A DNA stretch of 64,000 bases from an uncultured Phascolarctobacterium sp. Lineage in GTDB: Bacteria; Bacillota; Negativicutes; Acidaminococcales; Acidaminococcaceae. Below the pieces are notes generated by a model that ran no database searches, was not told the DNA's origin, and worked only from the letters and a program-made list of their open reading frames with translations. The DNA is taken from assembly GCA_900545025.1 (NCBI GenBank), contig UQXH01000004.1:48767-112766 (forward strand), written 5' to 3'. This document shows positions 34,095 through 45,346 of the stretch, in pieces (position 1 is the stretch's first letter; the number at the start of each line of letters is the position of its first letter). Both the position numbers and the translations under genes were made by a program.

Positions 34095-35945
34095 TTATTT
34101 GCGCTTGCTGAACGATTTGTGGAAAGTACTCCGACGAAAATCTTTGGAACGGCCATCGTCTATTAAACATTTAGGACCAGAGCCAATCAAATCAGTACGA
34201 TTACTGAGTCGCAGTGCTTCCAGCACAAGGGTTTTGTTTTTTGGATTCTTGTACTGCATAAGTGCTCTCTGCATGGCTTTTTCATGAGGATTATGTGCAG
34301 TAAATACTTTTCTGCCTGTTTCAGGATCAATTCCAGAATAATACATAGCAGTTGAAGCGCTGCCGGGAGTGGGAATAAAATCCTGTACCTGCTGGGGATG
34401 ATGTTTAATATCGCGTAAAAATTCTGCCAGCTCCACTGCATTTTCAAGCGTACAGCCAGGATGGCTGGAGATAAAATAGGGAACGAGATATTGCGGCAAG
34501 CCGATTTCCTTATTCTTTTTATCAAACAGCCGCATGAAACGCAGATAAATATTCTTGCCAGGCTTCTTCATATAGCGCAACACAGAGGGAGCTATATGTT
34601 CTGGGGCAATTTTTAATTGCCCGCTGACATGATACCTGCATAGTTCATCAAGAAACTCTAATTTTTTATCTGCCAGCAAATAATCATAACGTATACCGCT
34701 GCGAATAAAGACTTTCTTAATTCCCGGAATACTCCGAATTTTTCGTAGTAAGGCAATGTAGTCACTGTGGTCAGGATCAAGATTAGGACATGGCCCCGGG
34801 AACAGGCACTGTCTGTCCTTACATACGCCTACCTTTAACTGTTTAGCGCATGATGGATGGCGAAAGTTGGCTGTAGGGCCGCCTACATCATGAATATAAC
34901 CTTTAAATCCCGGCAGTTCAGTTATAATCTTTGCTTCACGTAAAATGGACTCATGACTGCGCGATTGAATAATACGCCCTTGATGGGCGTGAATAGCACA
35001 GAAAGAGCAGCTGCCGAAGCAGCCGCGGCAGCTTACAATGCTGAACTGGACTTCTTCTAAAGCTGCAACGCCACCTAATGGTTTATAAGAAGGATGACAA
35101 TCCCGCATATAATCAAGGTCATAAATTGAGTCCATTTCTTTCTGCGATAATGGATATGTTGGCGGGTTTTGCACGATATATTTTTTTAAACCCTTTTGCA
35201 GTACATATTTACCGTAAAAAGGATCTTGCTCTTGGCTCTGCAATTTATAAGCAAGAGCAAATAATTCACGTTTATTTTTAATTTCAGCAAAGCTTGGTAA
35301 TTCGGCAAGTTCATCTTCTGGCAAACCTGGTTTATTCTTAGAAGCATAAGCAGTGCCACGTATATAGAGCATATCGCTGATTTCAGCACCGCCAGCCAGA
35401 TAATCAGCTATTTCTGCAACCTGCTGCTCGCCCATTCCATAGACCAGAAGATCAGCATTGCTGGTCTCTAATATTGAAGGCAACAGCTTGTTTTCCCAAT
35501 AATCATAATGAACAAAGCGACGCAGACTGGCTTCTATACCGCCGATTATTACAGGTAATTCCGGCCAGAGTTTTTTCACCTGTTGTGCATAAACAGCTGT
35601 CGCATGGTCAGGCCTTTTTCCCATTATTCCACCAGGAGTATATTTATCTTCACTGCGAGGCTTTTTGGCAGCCGTATAATGACAGAGCATAGAATCAAGA
35701 TTGCCGCCAGAAATCATCACGCCAAGACGAGGTTTGCCTAATACGGCAAAATTCTGCGGTTTATGCCAATCCGGCTGACATAGTAACGCAACCTTGTAAC
35801 CTTTTGCCTCTAACACACGACAAATAACGGCGGGACCAAAAGAAGGATGATCTACGTAAGCGTCTCCGCTTACAAAAAGAAAATCAATCTGGTCCCAACC
35901 GCGTGCCTGTATTTCTTCAGGTGAAATTGGTAAAAACTCTTTCAT
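34095..35945 (-). CDS. YgiQ-family radical SAM protein
   Basis: 616 residues, UPF0313 group. The radical SAM cluster is in SCRGCFGSCSFCAIHAHQGR (C-x3-C-x2-C). The N-terminal part has the B12-binding-like LFVSGDAYVDHPSFGPAVI. GCTLENAVELAEFL and IPTPGSASTAMYYSG are typical C-terminal blocks. The reaction is not established for the family. The Lys- and Arg-rich tail ends 13 bases before the lipoprotein ATG. Confidence 0.92.
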   Translation of the reverse strand: MKEFLPISPEEIQARGWDQIDFLFVSGDAYVDHPSFGPAVICRVLEAKGYKVALLCQPDWHKPQNFAVLGKPRLGVMISGGNLDSMLCHYTAAKKPRSEDKYTPGGIMGKRPDHATAVYAQQVKKLWPELPVIIGGIEASLRRFVHYDYWENKLLPSILETSNADLLVYGMGEQQVAEIADYLAGGAEISDMLYIRGTAYASKNKPGLPEDELAELPSFAEIKNKRELFALAYKLQSQEQDPFYGKYVLQKGLKKYIVQNPPTYPLSQKEMDSIYDLDYMRDCHPSYKPLGGVAALEEVQFSIVSCRGCFGSCSFCAIHAHQGRIIQSRSHESILREAKIITELPGFKGYIHDVGGPTANFRHPSCAKQLKVGVCKDRQCLFPGPCPNLDPDHSDYIALLRKIRSIPGIKKVFIRSGIRYDYLLADKKLEFLDELCRYHVSGQLKIAPEHIAPSVLRYMKKPGKNIYLRFMRLFDKKNKEIGLPQYLVPYFISSHPGCTLENAVELAEFLRDIKHHPQQVQDFIPTPGSASTAMYYSGIDPETGRKVFTAHNPHEKAMQRALMQYKNPKNKTLVLEALRLSNRTDLIGSGPKCLIDDGRSKDFRRSTFHKSFSKRK

Positions 35946-35960
35946 TAAATATTCTCCCTG

Positions 35961-36716
35961 TTATCTGGTATATGTTTTAACTGCAACGCCTTTTTGTCCT
36001 TGTAAATTTTCAGGTACACCGTTGATATTAACGCTCATAACACCGATATTACCATATTTTACAATCAATTTATCTTTTGCTTCAAAAGTCTTTTTGTCGT
36101 TTGCCTGCAGCATACCCACAAATATTTCCTTCCCATCTGCTGTTACTTCCAGCCAGCAAGAGCCGGCAGCAGACATTTCCACTGTAACCTTATCAGCTTT
36201 GACCGTAGGTTTTGCATCAGGCATGTTTTTTTCTGTTTTTTCTATTGGTGTTACCGAGGTAGATGCAGGTATTAACGCCATAATCTTAGGAACTGCAATA
36301 TATCCGGCGCCAAGTATTGCTAAAATAACGATTCCGGCGGCAATCTGTTTGAACGGCAATCGCATAGAGGATAAAGAAAAGCCAGTACCACTGCCGAGAC
36401 TGCGTTGTTGCTTCAAAGAAATATTAAGCTTTACACTATTAACTTCACGAATGCCTTGGCTTTTAATATCTTCCACTTCAGCACCGACTTTTTGCGCTTT
36501 GTACATATCTACCAGTTCAGTGCCGTTTAACCCAAGAAAATTTCCGTAAGTACGAATAATGCCTTTTACAAACACTTCTCCGGGAGCTTTATTATATTCG
36601 TCGTTTTCAATTGCTTCAATATAAATGCGGCGGATGCTGGTACCTTTTTCCACATCATCATGTGAGAGATTTTTAGCTATCCTAGCTGCTTTTAAAATCT
36701 GGCCAACACTTTCCAT
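35961..36716 (-). CDS. rodZ: RodZ-like cytoskeletal helix-turn-helix protein
   Basis: 251 residues. The N-terminal HTH_25 domain reads VGQILKAARIAKNLSHDDVE and IRRIYIEAIENDEY. A single transmembrane helix lies at about 120-142 (AAGIVILAILGAGYIAV). The extracytoplasmic DUF4115-type domain has CWLEVTADGKEIFVGML and PENLQGQKGVAVKTY. RodZ links MreB filaments to the cell-wall elongation machinery. ATG 36716 follows GGAGG. Its place next to ftsK is common in Firmicutes. Confidence 0.92.
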   Translation of the reverse strand: MESVGQILKAARIAKNLSHDDVEKGTSIRRIYIEAIENDEYNKAPGEVFVKGIIRTYGNFLGLNGTELVDMYKAQKVGAEVEDIKSQGIREVNSVKLNISLKQQRSLGSGTGFSLSSMRLPFKQIAAGIVILAILGAGYIAVPKIMALIPASTSVTPIEKTEKNMPDAKPTVKADKVTVEMSAAGSCWLEVTADGKEIFVGMLQANDKKTFEAKDKLIVKYGNIGVMSVNINGVPENLQGQKGVAVKTYTR

Positions 36717-36731
36717 AAAACTTCCTCCGTA

Positions 36732-39290
36732 CTACTCATGTTTAAAAAAACGTTCTTCAATTTCTTGACGTGATAAGATTACTTCTCGCGGCTTGCTGCC
36801 GGCAGATTGACTGACGATGCCTAACTCTTCCATCATATCTACAAGACGGGCAGCTCTGGTATAACCGATTCTAAACCGGCGCTGCAGCATAGAGGATGAG
36901 GCCTGTCCCATATCGACTACTAACTGGACAGCGCTTTCAAAAAGCTCGTCTTCATAATAATCGTTACTATTATTCTCATTGCTGCTGTTATTTTTGTTTT
37001 CACATTCCAGCGCTTGTGTTGTAACTTCATCGCTATAATTGACAGGTATTGATTGCTTGATGATAAAGTCAACAATACGGTTAAGTTCTGCATCGCTGAC
37101 AAACGCTCCCTGAACACGTACCGGTTTATTATATCCAATGGGATAGAACAGCATATCACCTTTGCCTAAAAGCTTTTCTGCTCCGCCCATATCTAATATG
37201 GTGCGAGAGTCAGTTTGTGAAGAAACCGCGAAAGCTATCCTGGAAGGAATATTAGCTTTGACGATACCGGTGATAACGTCAACTGAGGGACGCTGAGTTG
37301 CTAAAATAAGATGAATGCCGGCGGCACGAGCTTTTTGCGCTAACCGCAATATAGCGTCCTCTACGTCTACTTTTGCTACCATCATAAGGTCAGAAAGTTC
37401 GTCGATAATAATAACAATGAAAGGCATTTTTTCTTCTGCCTTTTGATTATAGCTGTTAATTTCACGGACGTGGTTATCAGCAAACATCTGGTAACGGCGT
37501 TCCATTTCGGCAACTGCCCAATGCAGTGCGGAAGCCGCCTTTTTGGCATCAGTAACTACAGGTGTTAATAGATGCGGAATACCGTTATAATTTGAGAGCT
37601 CTACGACCTTTGGGTCAACAAGTATTAACTTAACATCTGACGGGCTGGCTTTATAGAGCAGCCCTGCGATAATCGTATTGATGCAGACTGACTTACCTGA
37701 ACCAGTTGAGCCTGCAACCAAGAGATGCGGCATCTTTGCTAAATCAGCAGTAATGATATTGCCGCTGATATCTTTGCCGAGACCGATACAAAGTTTAGAT
37801 TCTGCTTTATGTACATTGGCATTATCGACTACCTCTCTGAAGTAGACAGGGTCATTTTTTATATTAGGAACCTCGATGCCGATAGCAGCTTTACCAGGAA
37901 TAGGTGCCTCGATACGGACTCCGGACGCTGCCAGTTTTAAAGCAATATCGTCTGCAAGATTGACGACTGAGCTGACCTTGACGCCAGGTGCAGGCTCTAA
38001 TTCAAATCTTGTAACTGATGGACCTCTTGTAACAGCGACGACTTTAGCTTTTACCCTAAAATCAGCCAGAGTCTGCTCTAAAATAGAGCATTGATTCATA
38101 ATATCGCTTTCATAAGAAACGGGGTCGGTTATCTTGGGTACATCAAGTAATGCGACAGACGGGAATTTATAATTACTTTCCTGTATAGTAGTTTTTGCGT
38201 TATTATCAGCACTTTTAACAATTTCTGAACTTGCTGGTACAGCCGTATTGTCTTGATATTGTTTTTCTGCGCTGTCGTAAATAGTTACACCAGACACTTC
38301 TACATCGGCATCATGCAGCTTAGCTTTAGTTTCAATGTTTGCAACAACAGTTTTTTCTACATCAGGCTGCTTGTAGTCTTTGTAAGGATTATGAACTATG
38401 ATATTTTCTGATTTAATCTGCTGAAACTGCTGAATCTTCTGATTTTCTTTTTCTTGTTTTGCGGCTGCATCGTAATTAATAATAGGACGTACGATAACAG
38501 GCCTTCTTTCTTCTTCCCATTCAGGTATTTCTACTGGATTTTCCTGAATAGCTTCCTTAACTTCTTTTTTGGCGTAAATATTTTTCTTATTGAAATTTAA
38601 AATGCGCTTAAAGGAATGCTGATTATTTATGCCATCTGTAAAAGCAGCAAATTCTTCCTGTTTATATACGCTGCCTGTTCTTTCATAATTTTTTCTAAAT
38701 GAAGTACGATTAACGGTCGACGGCTCTTGGTCAGTAAAAACGCGAGCTTTTGACAAAGGAGCAACAGTATTACTTGCAGGTTTATTGTGTTTAGTAAATA
38801 ACGTCGCCCAAAGCTTTTTGAAAGGGATTACAGCGTATAAAATAATCAGCCAGCAAAGCCCAAGCAAAAACCAAGTACCTGTTAAACCAATCAGTCTATG
38901 CAGCGGGAGAACAATAAATCCACCAATCAATCCTCCGCCGCTTATTATCTGGTCAGGATAAAGCTCTTGGTTTACAGGTACAAAAATATTATGCGCTGTA
39001 CCTAGAAAGCACAGCACAAAAAGGAAAAATAAGTACAACTTGCCAGTAGTTAAACAAGGAAGCAGGTCAACAGAGACCAATCTTATTCCTGATGCTAATA
39101 ATACTAACGGCAGCAGGAATGCTCCCCTGCCGAAAAAATATTGTTGGAATGTGTTGAAATCAGCACTGAAAAAAACATTTACAAGGCCATAATAAGACAG
39201 AAAAGCATAAACAGCTGCGCCAATCATAATGATTCCGCAGATGCGCTTGAAAGCTGTATTATTTTTTCCATTATTCTTCTTTCTGAGCAA
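36732..39290 (-). CDS. ftsK: FtsK/SpoIIIE DNA translocase
   Basis: About 852 residues. Four hydrophobic segments at the N-terminus (about 20-165) are followed by a charged linker and the motor: Walker [18 protein letters not shown], Walker [13 protein letters not shown], and the [12 protein letters not shown] block. The C-terminal gamma winged helix ([23 protein letters not shown]) reads KOPS/SRS sequences. FtsK pumps DNA towards dif and activates XerCD, so it bears directly on the dif-integrated microvirus in this window. TTG 39290 is preferred because GGAG sits 8 bases upstream. Confidence 0.94.
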   Translation of the reverse strand: MLRKKNNGKNNTAFKRICGIIMIGAAVYAFLSYYGLVNVFFSADFNTFQQYFFGRGAFLLPLVLLASGIRLVSVDLLPCLTTGKLYLFFLFVLCFLGTAHNIFVPVNQELYPDQIISGGGLIGGFIVLPLHRLIGLTGTWFLLGLCWLIILYAVIPFKKLWATLFTKHNKPASNTVAPLSKARVFTDQEPSTVNRTSFRKNYERTGSVYKQEEFAAFTDGINNQHSFKRILNFNKKNIYAKKEVKEAIQENPVEIPEWEEERRPVIVRPIINYDAAAKQEKENQKIQQFQQIKSENIIVHNPYKDYKQPDVEKTVVANIETKAKLHDADVEVSGVTIYDSAEKQYQDNTAVPASSEIVKSADNNAKTTIQESNYKFPSVALLDVPKITDPVSYESDIMNQCSILEQTLADFRVKAKVVAVTRGPSVTRFELEPAPGVKVSSVVNLADDIALKLAASGVRIEAPIPGKAAIGIEVPNIKNDPVYFREVVDNANVHKAESKLCIGLGKDISGNIITADLAKMPHLLVAGSTGSGKSVCINTIIAGLLYKASPSDVKLILVDPKVVELSNYNGIPHLLTPVVTDAKKAASALHWAVAEMERRYQMFADNHVREINSYNQKAEEKMPFIVIIIDELSDLMMVAKVDVEDAILRLAQKARAAGIHLILATQRPSVDVITGIVKANIPSRIAFAVSSQTDSRTILDMGGAEKLLGKGDMLFYPIGYNKPVRVQGAFVSDAELNRIVDFIIKQSIPVNYSDEVTTQALECENKNNSSNENNSNDYYEDELFESAVQLVVDMGQASSSMLQRRFRIGYTRAARLVDMMEELGIVSQSAGSKPREVILSRQEIEERFFKHE

Positions 39291-39312
39291 AATAACACAC
39301 TCCAAAATAAAA

Positions 39313-40977
39313 TCAGATTTCCATAATGATAGGCAGAATCATCGGACGACGACGAGTTTTTTCATACAGGAACCTGCCAAGAGAATCCCTTATAGCAGAT
39401 TTAATAGCAGACCATTCAGATACGCCGTTTTCTTCGCATCTGTCAAGCGCAGCCTGTACTTTATCACGTGCGTTATCCATGAGCCCTTCTGCTTCTCTTA
39501 CATAAACAAAACCACGGGAGACAATATCCGGGCCAGAAACAACACGACAAGTTTCCTTCTCTATTGTTACCACGACGATCATTATACCGTCTTGAGAAAG
39601 CTGTTTGCGGTCGCGAAGTACGATATTGCCGACATCGCCGACACCAAGGCCGTCTACAAGCACTTTACCGGCAGGAATTCTGCCCGCGATACCGATGCTG
39701 TTGCGGGTTAATTCTACTACACAGCCATTTTCGGCAATAACAATATTTTCTTTAGGCATACCAAGATCCTGAGCCAGGCTTGCGTGTTTAATAAGATGGC
39801 GATATTCGCCATGTACAGGCATAAAGAATTTAGGCCTTACCAGATTGTGCATAAGTTTGATTTCTTCGCGGCTGGCATGGCCGGAAACATGTACGCCATT
39901 AGATTTTTCGTAAATAACGTCAGCGCCAAGCTTGTACAGATGGTCGATGGTACGGGCAACCAGCTTTTCGTTACCGGGAATAGGTGTTGCTGAGATAATT
40001 ACTGTATCACCGGGCATGATGTCAACTTTTTTATGGTCGTTCATGGCCATACGGGTAAGGGCTGACATAGGTTCACCCTGGCTGCCGGTGGTGATGATAA
40101 CGATTTTATCAGCAGTATAATTATTAGTTTCATCGATATCGATCAAAACGCCTTCAGGTGCTTTTAAATAACCTAATTCTAAAGCAATATTCACAACATT
40201 TACCATGCTGCGGCCAATAACGGCAACTTTACGTTTGTATTTTACCGCACTGTCAATAACCTGTTGGATTCTGTGTACGTTGGACGAGAAGGTAGCGACA
40301 ATGATTCTGTTCTTCGCATATCTGAATTCGTCGTCAAAGGTCTGTCCGACCATTTTTTCGCTGGGAGTCACGCCAGGACGTTCTGCATTAGTGCTATCGG
40401 CTAAAAGCGCGAGGACTCCCCTATCGCCGTATTCGGCAAATTTGTTGAATTCCGTTACCTGTCCGTCGACCGGTGTATGATCAAATTTAAAGTCGCCGGT
40501 GTGGATAACGGTTCCGATAGGAGTATTGATTACTATGGATACTGCATCAGGAATACTGTGATTTACACGGATAAATTCCAGATTAAATACACCGGCTTTA
40601 ACCTTATCGCCAGGTTTTATTATGTTTAGCCCTTCAGAAGATACACCATTTTCTTTAAGACGTCCTTCTAAGATACCAAGAGTAAGCGCAGTGCCGTAAA
40701 CAGGAACATCAATCTGTTTCATGACATAAGGCAAAGCCCCAATATGGTCTTCATGACCATGGGTTAAAAAGATAGCCTTTACCTTGTCTTTATTTTCTAT
40801 CAGGTAGGTAAAATCAGGGATTACCAGATCAATGCCGAGCATATCGTCTTCCGGGAACATCAAGCCGGCATCAATCAGGATAATATCGTCACCATATTTA
40901 AATACGGTCATATTTTTACCGATTTCACCCAAGCCTCCTAAAGGAATGATTTGAATTTTACTTTGATTTTTTGCCAA
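39313..40977 (-). CDS. rnj: ribonuclease J
   Basis: 554 residues, metallo-beta-lactamase/beta-CASP ribonuclease with 5'-3' exo- and endonuclease activity. The metal motif [37 protein letters not shown] and the beta-CASP block [20 protein letters not shown] are all present. The start is TTG 40977 with a GGAGGTG ribosome site eight bases upstream. Only one RNase J is in the window. It heads the leftward housekeeping block. Confidence 0.95.
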   Translation of the reverse strand: MAKNQSKIQIIPLGGLGEIGKNMTVFKYGDDIILIDAGLMFPEDDMLGIDLVIPDFTYLIENKDKVKAIFLTHGHEDHIGALPYVMKQIDVPVYGTALTLGILEGRLKENGVSSEGLNIIKPGDKVKAGVFNLEFIRVNHSIPDAVSIVINTPIGTVIHTGDFKFDHTPVDGQVTEFNKFAEYGDRGVLALLADSTNAERPGVTPSEKMVGQTFDDEFRYAKNRIIVATFSSNVHRIQQVIDSAVKYKRKVAVIGRSMVNVVNIALELGYLKAPEGVLIDIDETNNYTADKIVIITTGSQGEPMSALTRMAMNDHKKVDIMPGDTVIISATPIPGNEKLVARTIDHLYKLGADVIYEKSNGVHVSGHASREEIKLMHNLVRPKFFMPVHGEYRHLIKHASLAQDLGMPKENIVIAENGCVVELTRNSIGIAGRIPAGKVLVDGLGVGDVGNIVLRDRKQLSQDGIMIVVVTIEKETCRVVSGPDIVSRGFVYVREAEGLMDNARDKVQAALDRCEENGVSEWSAIKSAIRDSLGRFLYEKTRRRPMILPIIMEI

Positions 40978-41130
40978 AAAAAAACACCTCCAAAATTTTA
41001 GTTACGTACAAATATATAATTGATTACAATATTGTGTCCGAACCACACTTACTCTTCATAATATTATACACTAAATATTATCTAAAAAAAATAGAAAAGT
41101 ATATTTTTCATAAAATATTCCCTAAAAAGA
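40978..41130 (-). promoter_or_regulatory. leader and probable promoter region of the rnj block
   Basis: AT-rich spacer upstream of rnj. On the minus strand a TATAAT sits in TTTAGTGTATAATATTATG (near 41060-41075), but no good -35 box is visible. I see no gene in the stretch. Confidence 0.4.
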
Positions 41131-41165
41131 ACACCTGGATAAGGACAAGCCTTAATTCCAGGTGT
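41131..41165 (-). terminator. terminator of the TRAP operon
   Basis: On the minus strand ACACCTGGA pairs with TCCAGGTGT, with an inner AAGG/CCTT extension, followed by TCTTTTTAG. Confidence 0.85.
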
Positions 41166-41178
41166 AAGAATAATTTTT

Positions 41179-43131
41179 TTATAAATCTGAATTGCTATCT
41201 TGGGTGATAGCTCCTTTTATTTTATTAGTACGCTGCCACAAGAAGCCTAATACCAGCAGTACGACGCCGATAATATCGGTATATAAGCCGGGAATAATCA
41301 TGCAGATACCACCGGCAAAGAAAATCAGGCGTTGCGGATAGCTGAGGACGTTCTGGCAGAAACCAATCATGGCAATGGATGCTCCCCACATACCAATCAG
41401 TGCAGTAAAAGTACTGTAAATGATTGTAAGGCCGGTAGCGTTAATCATCAATAGTTCCGGTGAAAGTACGAAGATATACGGAACAATGAAAGCAGCAATC
41501 GCTAATTTTGCAGCAATAACGCCAGTGCGCATGGGATTAGCACCAGCAATACCCGCACCGGCATAGGCTGCTAAAGCTACAGGAGGAGTTACATCGGCAA
41601 CGATACCGAAATAGAAAGCAAACATATGCGCAGCCAGCACAGGAATACCCATTTGAATCAATGCCGGTGCAGCAATGGTAGAGGTAATAACATAGTTCGC
41701 TGTTGTAGGTACGCCCATACCAAGAATCAGCGATGTTACCATAGTAAAGAACATAGCAGGAAGCAACTGCCCGCCGGAAAGATCCAGTAACGCAGTAGCA
41801 ATCTTCAAGCCTACACCGGTCTTGGTAACTACACCGATGATGATGCCTGCAGTCGCACAAGCAATAAGTACGCCGAGTACGCCTTTAGAACCATCAATAA
41901 GACCTTGGACAACCTGTTTGAAGCTGATACGTGTTGATTTGCGCAGGCAGGCACAAACGATGCTTAAACCAATAGCAGCCAGCGCAGCACGCATAGGCGT
42001 ATAACCGCTTACCAGCAGGTAAATAATAACAACCAGCGGGATTGCCAAATGCCCTTTTTCCATAAACAGAGTTTTAAATTTAGGCAGTTCTTCACGCGGC
42101 GTACCTTTTAAACCGTATTTTTTGGCTTCATAATGAACACCGAGCCATACGCCTATATAATATAACAAAGCTGGGATAACCGCAGCTTTAACAACATCAA
42201 AATACGGAACACCAACAAATTCAGCCATGAGGAAAGCCGCTGCACCCATTACAGGAGGCATCAGCTGGCCGCCGGTAGAGGCAGCAGCTTCTACTGCACC
42301 GGCAAATTCAGGCCTGTAACCAAGCTTTTTCATCATCGGGATAGTGAAAGCACCTGTGCCTGCAACATTGCCTACAGAGCTGCCGGAAACAGTACCCATC
42401 AAGCCGGAAGACAATACGGCAACTTTAGCCGGTCCGCCTGCAGCCCAGCCGGCAATAGCATTAGCCAGGTCGATAAAGAATTTACCAAGGCCAGTAGTCT
42501 CCAGATAGGCGCCAAACAGGATAAAGAGATAAATAAAGGTTGATGATACACCCATAGGAGTACCAAAAATACCTTCAGTAGTAAAATACAGATGGTCAAA
42601 CATTTCCTGTATCCCTACACCGCGATGTGCAAGTATACCTGGCACATAAGAGCCAAAGAAAGCATAAGCCATAAATACCAATGCTACTGTGATCATAGGC
42701 CAGCCAACAACACGGCGGGCAGCTTCGAAAACCAGCAATGTACCGATAACACCGACGATAAAGTCTGTTTCATTATTCATGCCGGCACGTTTGACCAGTT
42801 CCTGGTAGTTAAGCACGATATAGAGTGTGCTGGCAGCACCAACAATAGCAAACAACACATCCAAAGGATGCATGGAAGCTCTTGACCAGCTGCGGCGAGC
42901 AGGATATAACAGGAAAATCAGCAAAAAGCCGAACATCAAATGTATTGCGCGCTGCAAATGCGCATCAAGGATACCGAAAGTAGCGGTATATAACTGGAAT
43001 ATCGCAAAAACTATACAAATGGCTGAAATTAAAATATTCCAGAAGCCTTTCAATTCTCTTTTATCTGATTCTTTGTCAAATTTTTGCAGGACTTCTTCAG
43101 CAGATAATTCTCTGATTTCTTTGGCAGACAT
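41179..43131 (-). CDS. TRAP transporter, fused 4TM/12TM permease
   Basis: 650 residues, almost entirely hydrophobic, combining the small DctQ-like and large DctM-like subunits in one chain as usual for TAXI-type systems. Conserved blocks are GLMGTVSGSSVGNVAGTGAF, EAAASTGGQLMPPVMGAAAF and the repeat-like SLILGMGVPTTANYV near the middle. It drives ion-coupled uptake of an organic acid delivered by the TAXI receptor two genes upstream. The ATG has GGGGAG before it. Confidence 0.95.
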   Translation of the reverse strand: MSAKEIRELSAEEVLQKFDKESDKRELKGFWNILISAICIVFAIFQLYTATFGILDAHLQRAIHLMFGFLLIFLLYPARRSWSRASMHPLDVLFAIVGAASTLYIVLNYQELVKRAGMNNETDFIVGVIGTLLVFEAARRVVGWPMITVALVFMAYAFFGSYVPGILAHRGVGIQEMFDHLYFTTEGIFGTPMGVSSTFIYLFILFGAYLETTGLGKFFIDLANAIAGWAAGGPAKVAVLSSGLMGTVSGSSVGNVAGTGAFTIPMMKKLGYRPEFAGAVEAAASTGGQLMPPVMGAAAFLMAEFVGVPYFDVVKAAVIPALLYYIGVWLGVHYEAKKYGLKGTPREELPKFKTLFMEKGHLAIPLVVIIYLLVSGYTPMRAALAAIGLSIVCACLRKSTRISFKQVVQGLIDGSKGVLGVLIACATAGIIIGVVTKTGVGLKIATALLDLSGGQLLPAMFFTMVTSLILGMGVPTTANYVITSTIAAPALIQMGIPVLAAHMFAFYFGIVADVTPPVALAAYAGAGIAGANPMRTGVIAAKLAIAAFIVPYIFVLSPELLMINATGLTIIYSTFTALIGMWGASIAMIGFCQNVLSYPQRLIFFAGGICMIIPGLYTDIIGVVLLVLGFLWQRTNKIKGAITQDSNSDL

Positions 43132-43159
43132 TGAATAAAAACTCCCCTTTCATAAAAAT

Positions 43160-43699
43160 TTACAAATGAAATTTAAACCAATATTGATAACGATACATAG
43201 TTTTTATTTCAATCAGAGTTCCTTGTCCATACATATCGCATAAATCATAAACCGTTCCTTTATGGATGATGCATGGCCTTGCCTGGACGGCAATCCTCAT
43301 TTTTACAGTCTTATATGGTCTGTTCATAACAAGTTCGAATCTTCCGTCATCCGTCTTACTTATCTTACCGTCAGCAGGTGAATAAGGAAAACCCCAGCCA
43401 AAAGATTCAAAGCGTGTATGTGTCATCGTAAGGTCGTCTATCCCATTAACAGTAAAATATTCATCTACCGGCGTTTTTTCTACTGAATGGGTAAAACGTA
43501 TTTCCCAGCCTTCTCCTGGATCGGTAGATAAAACACAAGGTTTTTTATCACCTTCAGGTATGATGACGGTAACAAGCTGTCCCGCATACCAGAAAAACAC
43601 TAAGGCTAAGATGATTACACAGTAAAAAATATATTTTGTTTTAAAAAAAGACCGGATGCCGGTAAAAACCGGATGCCGGTCTTTCAGGTTCTGCGTCAT
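43160..43699 (-). CDS. DUF1850 protein linked to TRAP-TAXI
   Basis: 179 residues with one N-terminal transmembrane helix (about 26-48) and an outside domain. IRFTHSVEKTPVDEYFTV is the DUF1850 signature, which recurs beside TAXI receptors and fused permeases. The function is unknown; the context suggests an accessory of the transporter. AAGG precedes the ATG, 9 bases after the receptor gene ends. Confidence 0.85.
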   Translation of the reverse strand: MTQNLKDRHPVFTGIRSFFKTKYIFYCVIILALVFFWYAGQLVTVIIPEGDKKPCVLSTDPGEGWEIRFTHSVEKTPVDEYFTVNGIDDLTMTHTRFESFGWGFPYSPADGKISKTDDGRFELVMNRPYKTVKMRIAVQARPCIIHKGTVYDLCDMYGQGTLIEIKTMYRYQYWFKFHL

Positions 43700-43708
43700 T
43701 GCAAAGCC

Positions 43709-44677
43709 TTATTTTTCTTTCAGGAATTTATCTGCGCCGGGTGCAAGATCAATGGACATACCTTCAAGAGCAGTTGCCTTAGAGATAACATTTGCTGCGG
43801 AATGAGCTGCTTTCATACGGTCAAGGTTATTGAAGATAGCCTTGGTAATATCATAAGCAGTGTTGGCATCCATTTTATCGGTAACTGCCAGCATGCAGCG
43901 TACTGCAACTGCCTGAACACTTTCAGACTGATTAGCATAAGTGTTGGCATTAATAGTAACTTTGGTATAGAAAGGATATTTCTTAATCAAAGCGTCTGCT
44001 TTATCAGTATCTACCGGAACTAGCACGATTTCGTTCTGAGTTGCAATATCCTGGATTGCAGCTGTAGGATGACCAGCAGTAACGAATGCAGCATCAACAT
44101 TACCGTCTTTTAATGCACTGGATGCTTCACCAAAGGACAGGTATTGAGCGTCGATATCATCATAGCTCATGCCATAAGCTTCCAGAATTTGACGAGCATT
44201 TGCTTCAGTACCAGAGCCTGCAGCACCTACTGCAATACGTTTGCCTTTAAAATCAGCAATAGATTTGATACCGGATTTTTTCAGGGTAACGATTTGGATT
44301 GTTTCAGGATAAAGAGTAGCAATACCCTGCAAGCCGTTAACTTTTTTGTCTTTAAACATTTCAGTGCCGTTAGCAGCATAATAAGCAATATCGTTTTGTA
44401 CAAAAGCAATTTCAACCTTGCCTTGCTGAAGCAGGTTGATGTTAGCTACAGCAGCGCCAGTGGATTGAGCAGAAGCGTTGCAGCCGGGAATATTCTTATT
44501 CAGAATATCCGCAATAGCACCGCCTAACGGGAAATAGGTACCGGAAGTACCACCGGTAGCGATGTTAATAAATTTTTGTGCAGCAGGCTTCTTATCGCCA
44601 TCGTTTCCACCGCCGCAGCCGGCCATCATGACTGTCATAACCATGATACCCATAAGAAAAGCTAATAGTTTTTTCAT
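43709..44677 (-). CDS. TAXI-family TRAP substrate-binding lipoprotein
   Basis: 322 residues. The lipoprotein signal is KLLAFLMGIMVMTVMMAGCG, with the acylated Cys in MAGC. The TAXI block IATGGTSGTYFPLGGAIADIL starts the mature part, with VEIAFVQNDIAYYA, GKRIAVGAAGSGTEANARQIL and GNVDAAFVTAGHPTAAI following. Members bind small carboxylates such as glutamate or 2-oxoglutarate; the ligand is unknown here. GGAGGGG lies upstream. First gene of the three-gene transporter operon. Confidence 0.94.
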   Translation of the reverse strand: MKKLLAFLMGIMVMTVMMAGCGGGNDGDKKPAAQKFINIATGGTSGTYFPLGGAIADILNKNIPGCNASAQSTGAAVANINLLQQGKVEIAFVQNDIAYYAANGTEMFKDKKVNGLQGIATLYPETIQIVTLKKSGIKSIADFKGKRIAVGAAGSGTEANARQILEAYGMSYDDIDAQYLSFGEASSALKDGNVDAAFVTAGHPTAAIQDIATQNEIVLVPVDTDKADALIKKYPFYTKVTINANTYANQSESVQAVAVRCMLAVTDKMDANTAYDITKAIFNNLDRMKAAHSAANVISKATALEGMSIDLAPGADKFLKEK

Positions 44678-44888
44678 AAAATCCCCTCCTTAGAATTACA
44701 TATGCGCTAATAAAAATAGTCTGGCAGCATATTTATGATGTACTTTTTTCGTCCAAAAATAAAAAATTCCTGCTTAAATATTCAAAATTCTGCATGTATA
44801 CAAAATACTTTTAATTATTGGCACAATTTTGTTTACTATGTAACACTATGCTTCTTTTTTGATAACCTCTCCTCTGTTTTCTTTTCTT
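44678..44888. other. divergent intergenic region
   Basis: About 210 AT-rich bases between the leftward TAXI operon and a rightward small gene. I could not identify a convincing minus-strand promoter by eye, and see no RNA fold or small gene with a ribosome site. Confidence 0.4.
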
Positions 44889-44917
44889 TTGCGTAAAGAG
44901 ATTGTTTATGTTAAAAT
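44889..44917 (+). promoter_or_regulatory. putative promoter of the 119-residue hypothetical gene
   Basis: TTGCGT at 44889-44894 and TAAAAT at 44912-44917 with a 17-base spacer, 31 bases before the ATG. Confidence 0.6.
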
Positions 44918-44948
44918 AAAAAGTAAATTTGTTAAGGAGTGTGTAAAA

Positions 44949-45308
44949 ATGAGTTCTGGAGCTTATACATTAAGATTAGCGCGTACACTTTATAATGAAG
45001 TTTATCGTGCTATGCTTTATAATGAAAATCAACAGCCCATCGCCAAATTACGTATTGTGCCTAATATCCCTTTGGATCGCAGCCAAGTACCGGAAGATGC
45101 ACCTATAGTGCCAGCCTTCCTACTGGTAATTGTTGATGATGCTGATATTAACAAAGATAATCTGATTGATTTTGAAGAACGTGCTTCTTATGCTTTGTTA
45201 AAACGTTTTTCGACCGAAGTAATCAGCTTCCAACATTGTCAATTTTATTATCCGTCCCCCGCTTTCATTTTTGAACAGCCTGACGCAGTAAATAATCCTG
45301 TTATGTAA
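44949..45308 (+). CDS. hypothetical protein
   Basis: 119 residues, no family recognised. It starts MSSGAYTLRLARTLYNEVYR and includes a hydrophobic acidic strand FLLVIVDDADINKDNLIDF. This contains a DxNxDxxIDFEE pattern (about residues 63-74) that looks like a partial EF-hand loop, though the second half does not support a full calcium site. ATG 44949 has AAGGAG upstream. Single gene with its own promoter and terminator. Confidence 0.75.
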   Translation: MSSGAYTLRLARTLYNEVYRAMLYNENQQPIAKLRIVPNIPLDRSQVPEDAPIVPAFLLVIVDDADINKDNLIDFEERASYALLKRFSTEVISFQHCQFYYPSPAFIFEQPDAVNNPVM

Positions 45309-45311
45309 TAG

Positions 45312-45346
45312 AGAAAGTCCGAGATTATTTTAATCTCGGACTTTCT
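45312..45346. terminator. bidirectional terminator
   Basis: AGAAAGTCCGAGATTA / TAATCTCGGACTTTCT with a short T loop. It lies between convergent genes and is followed by a T run on the plus side. Confidence 0.9.

Noticed and set aside
44949..45308. EF-hand calcium-binding protein
   Set aside because: Only a partial DxNxDxxIDFEE loop with no flanking helices pattern or second hand; left as hypothetical.
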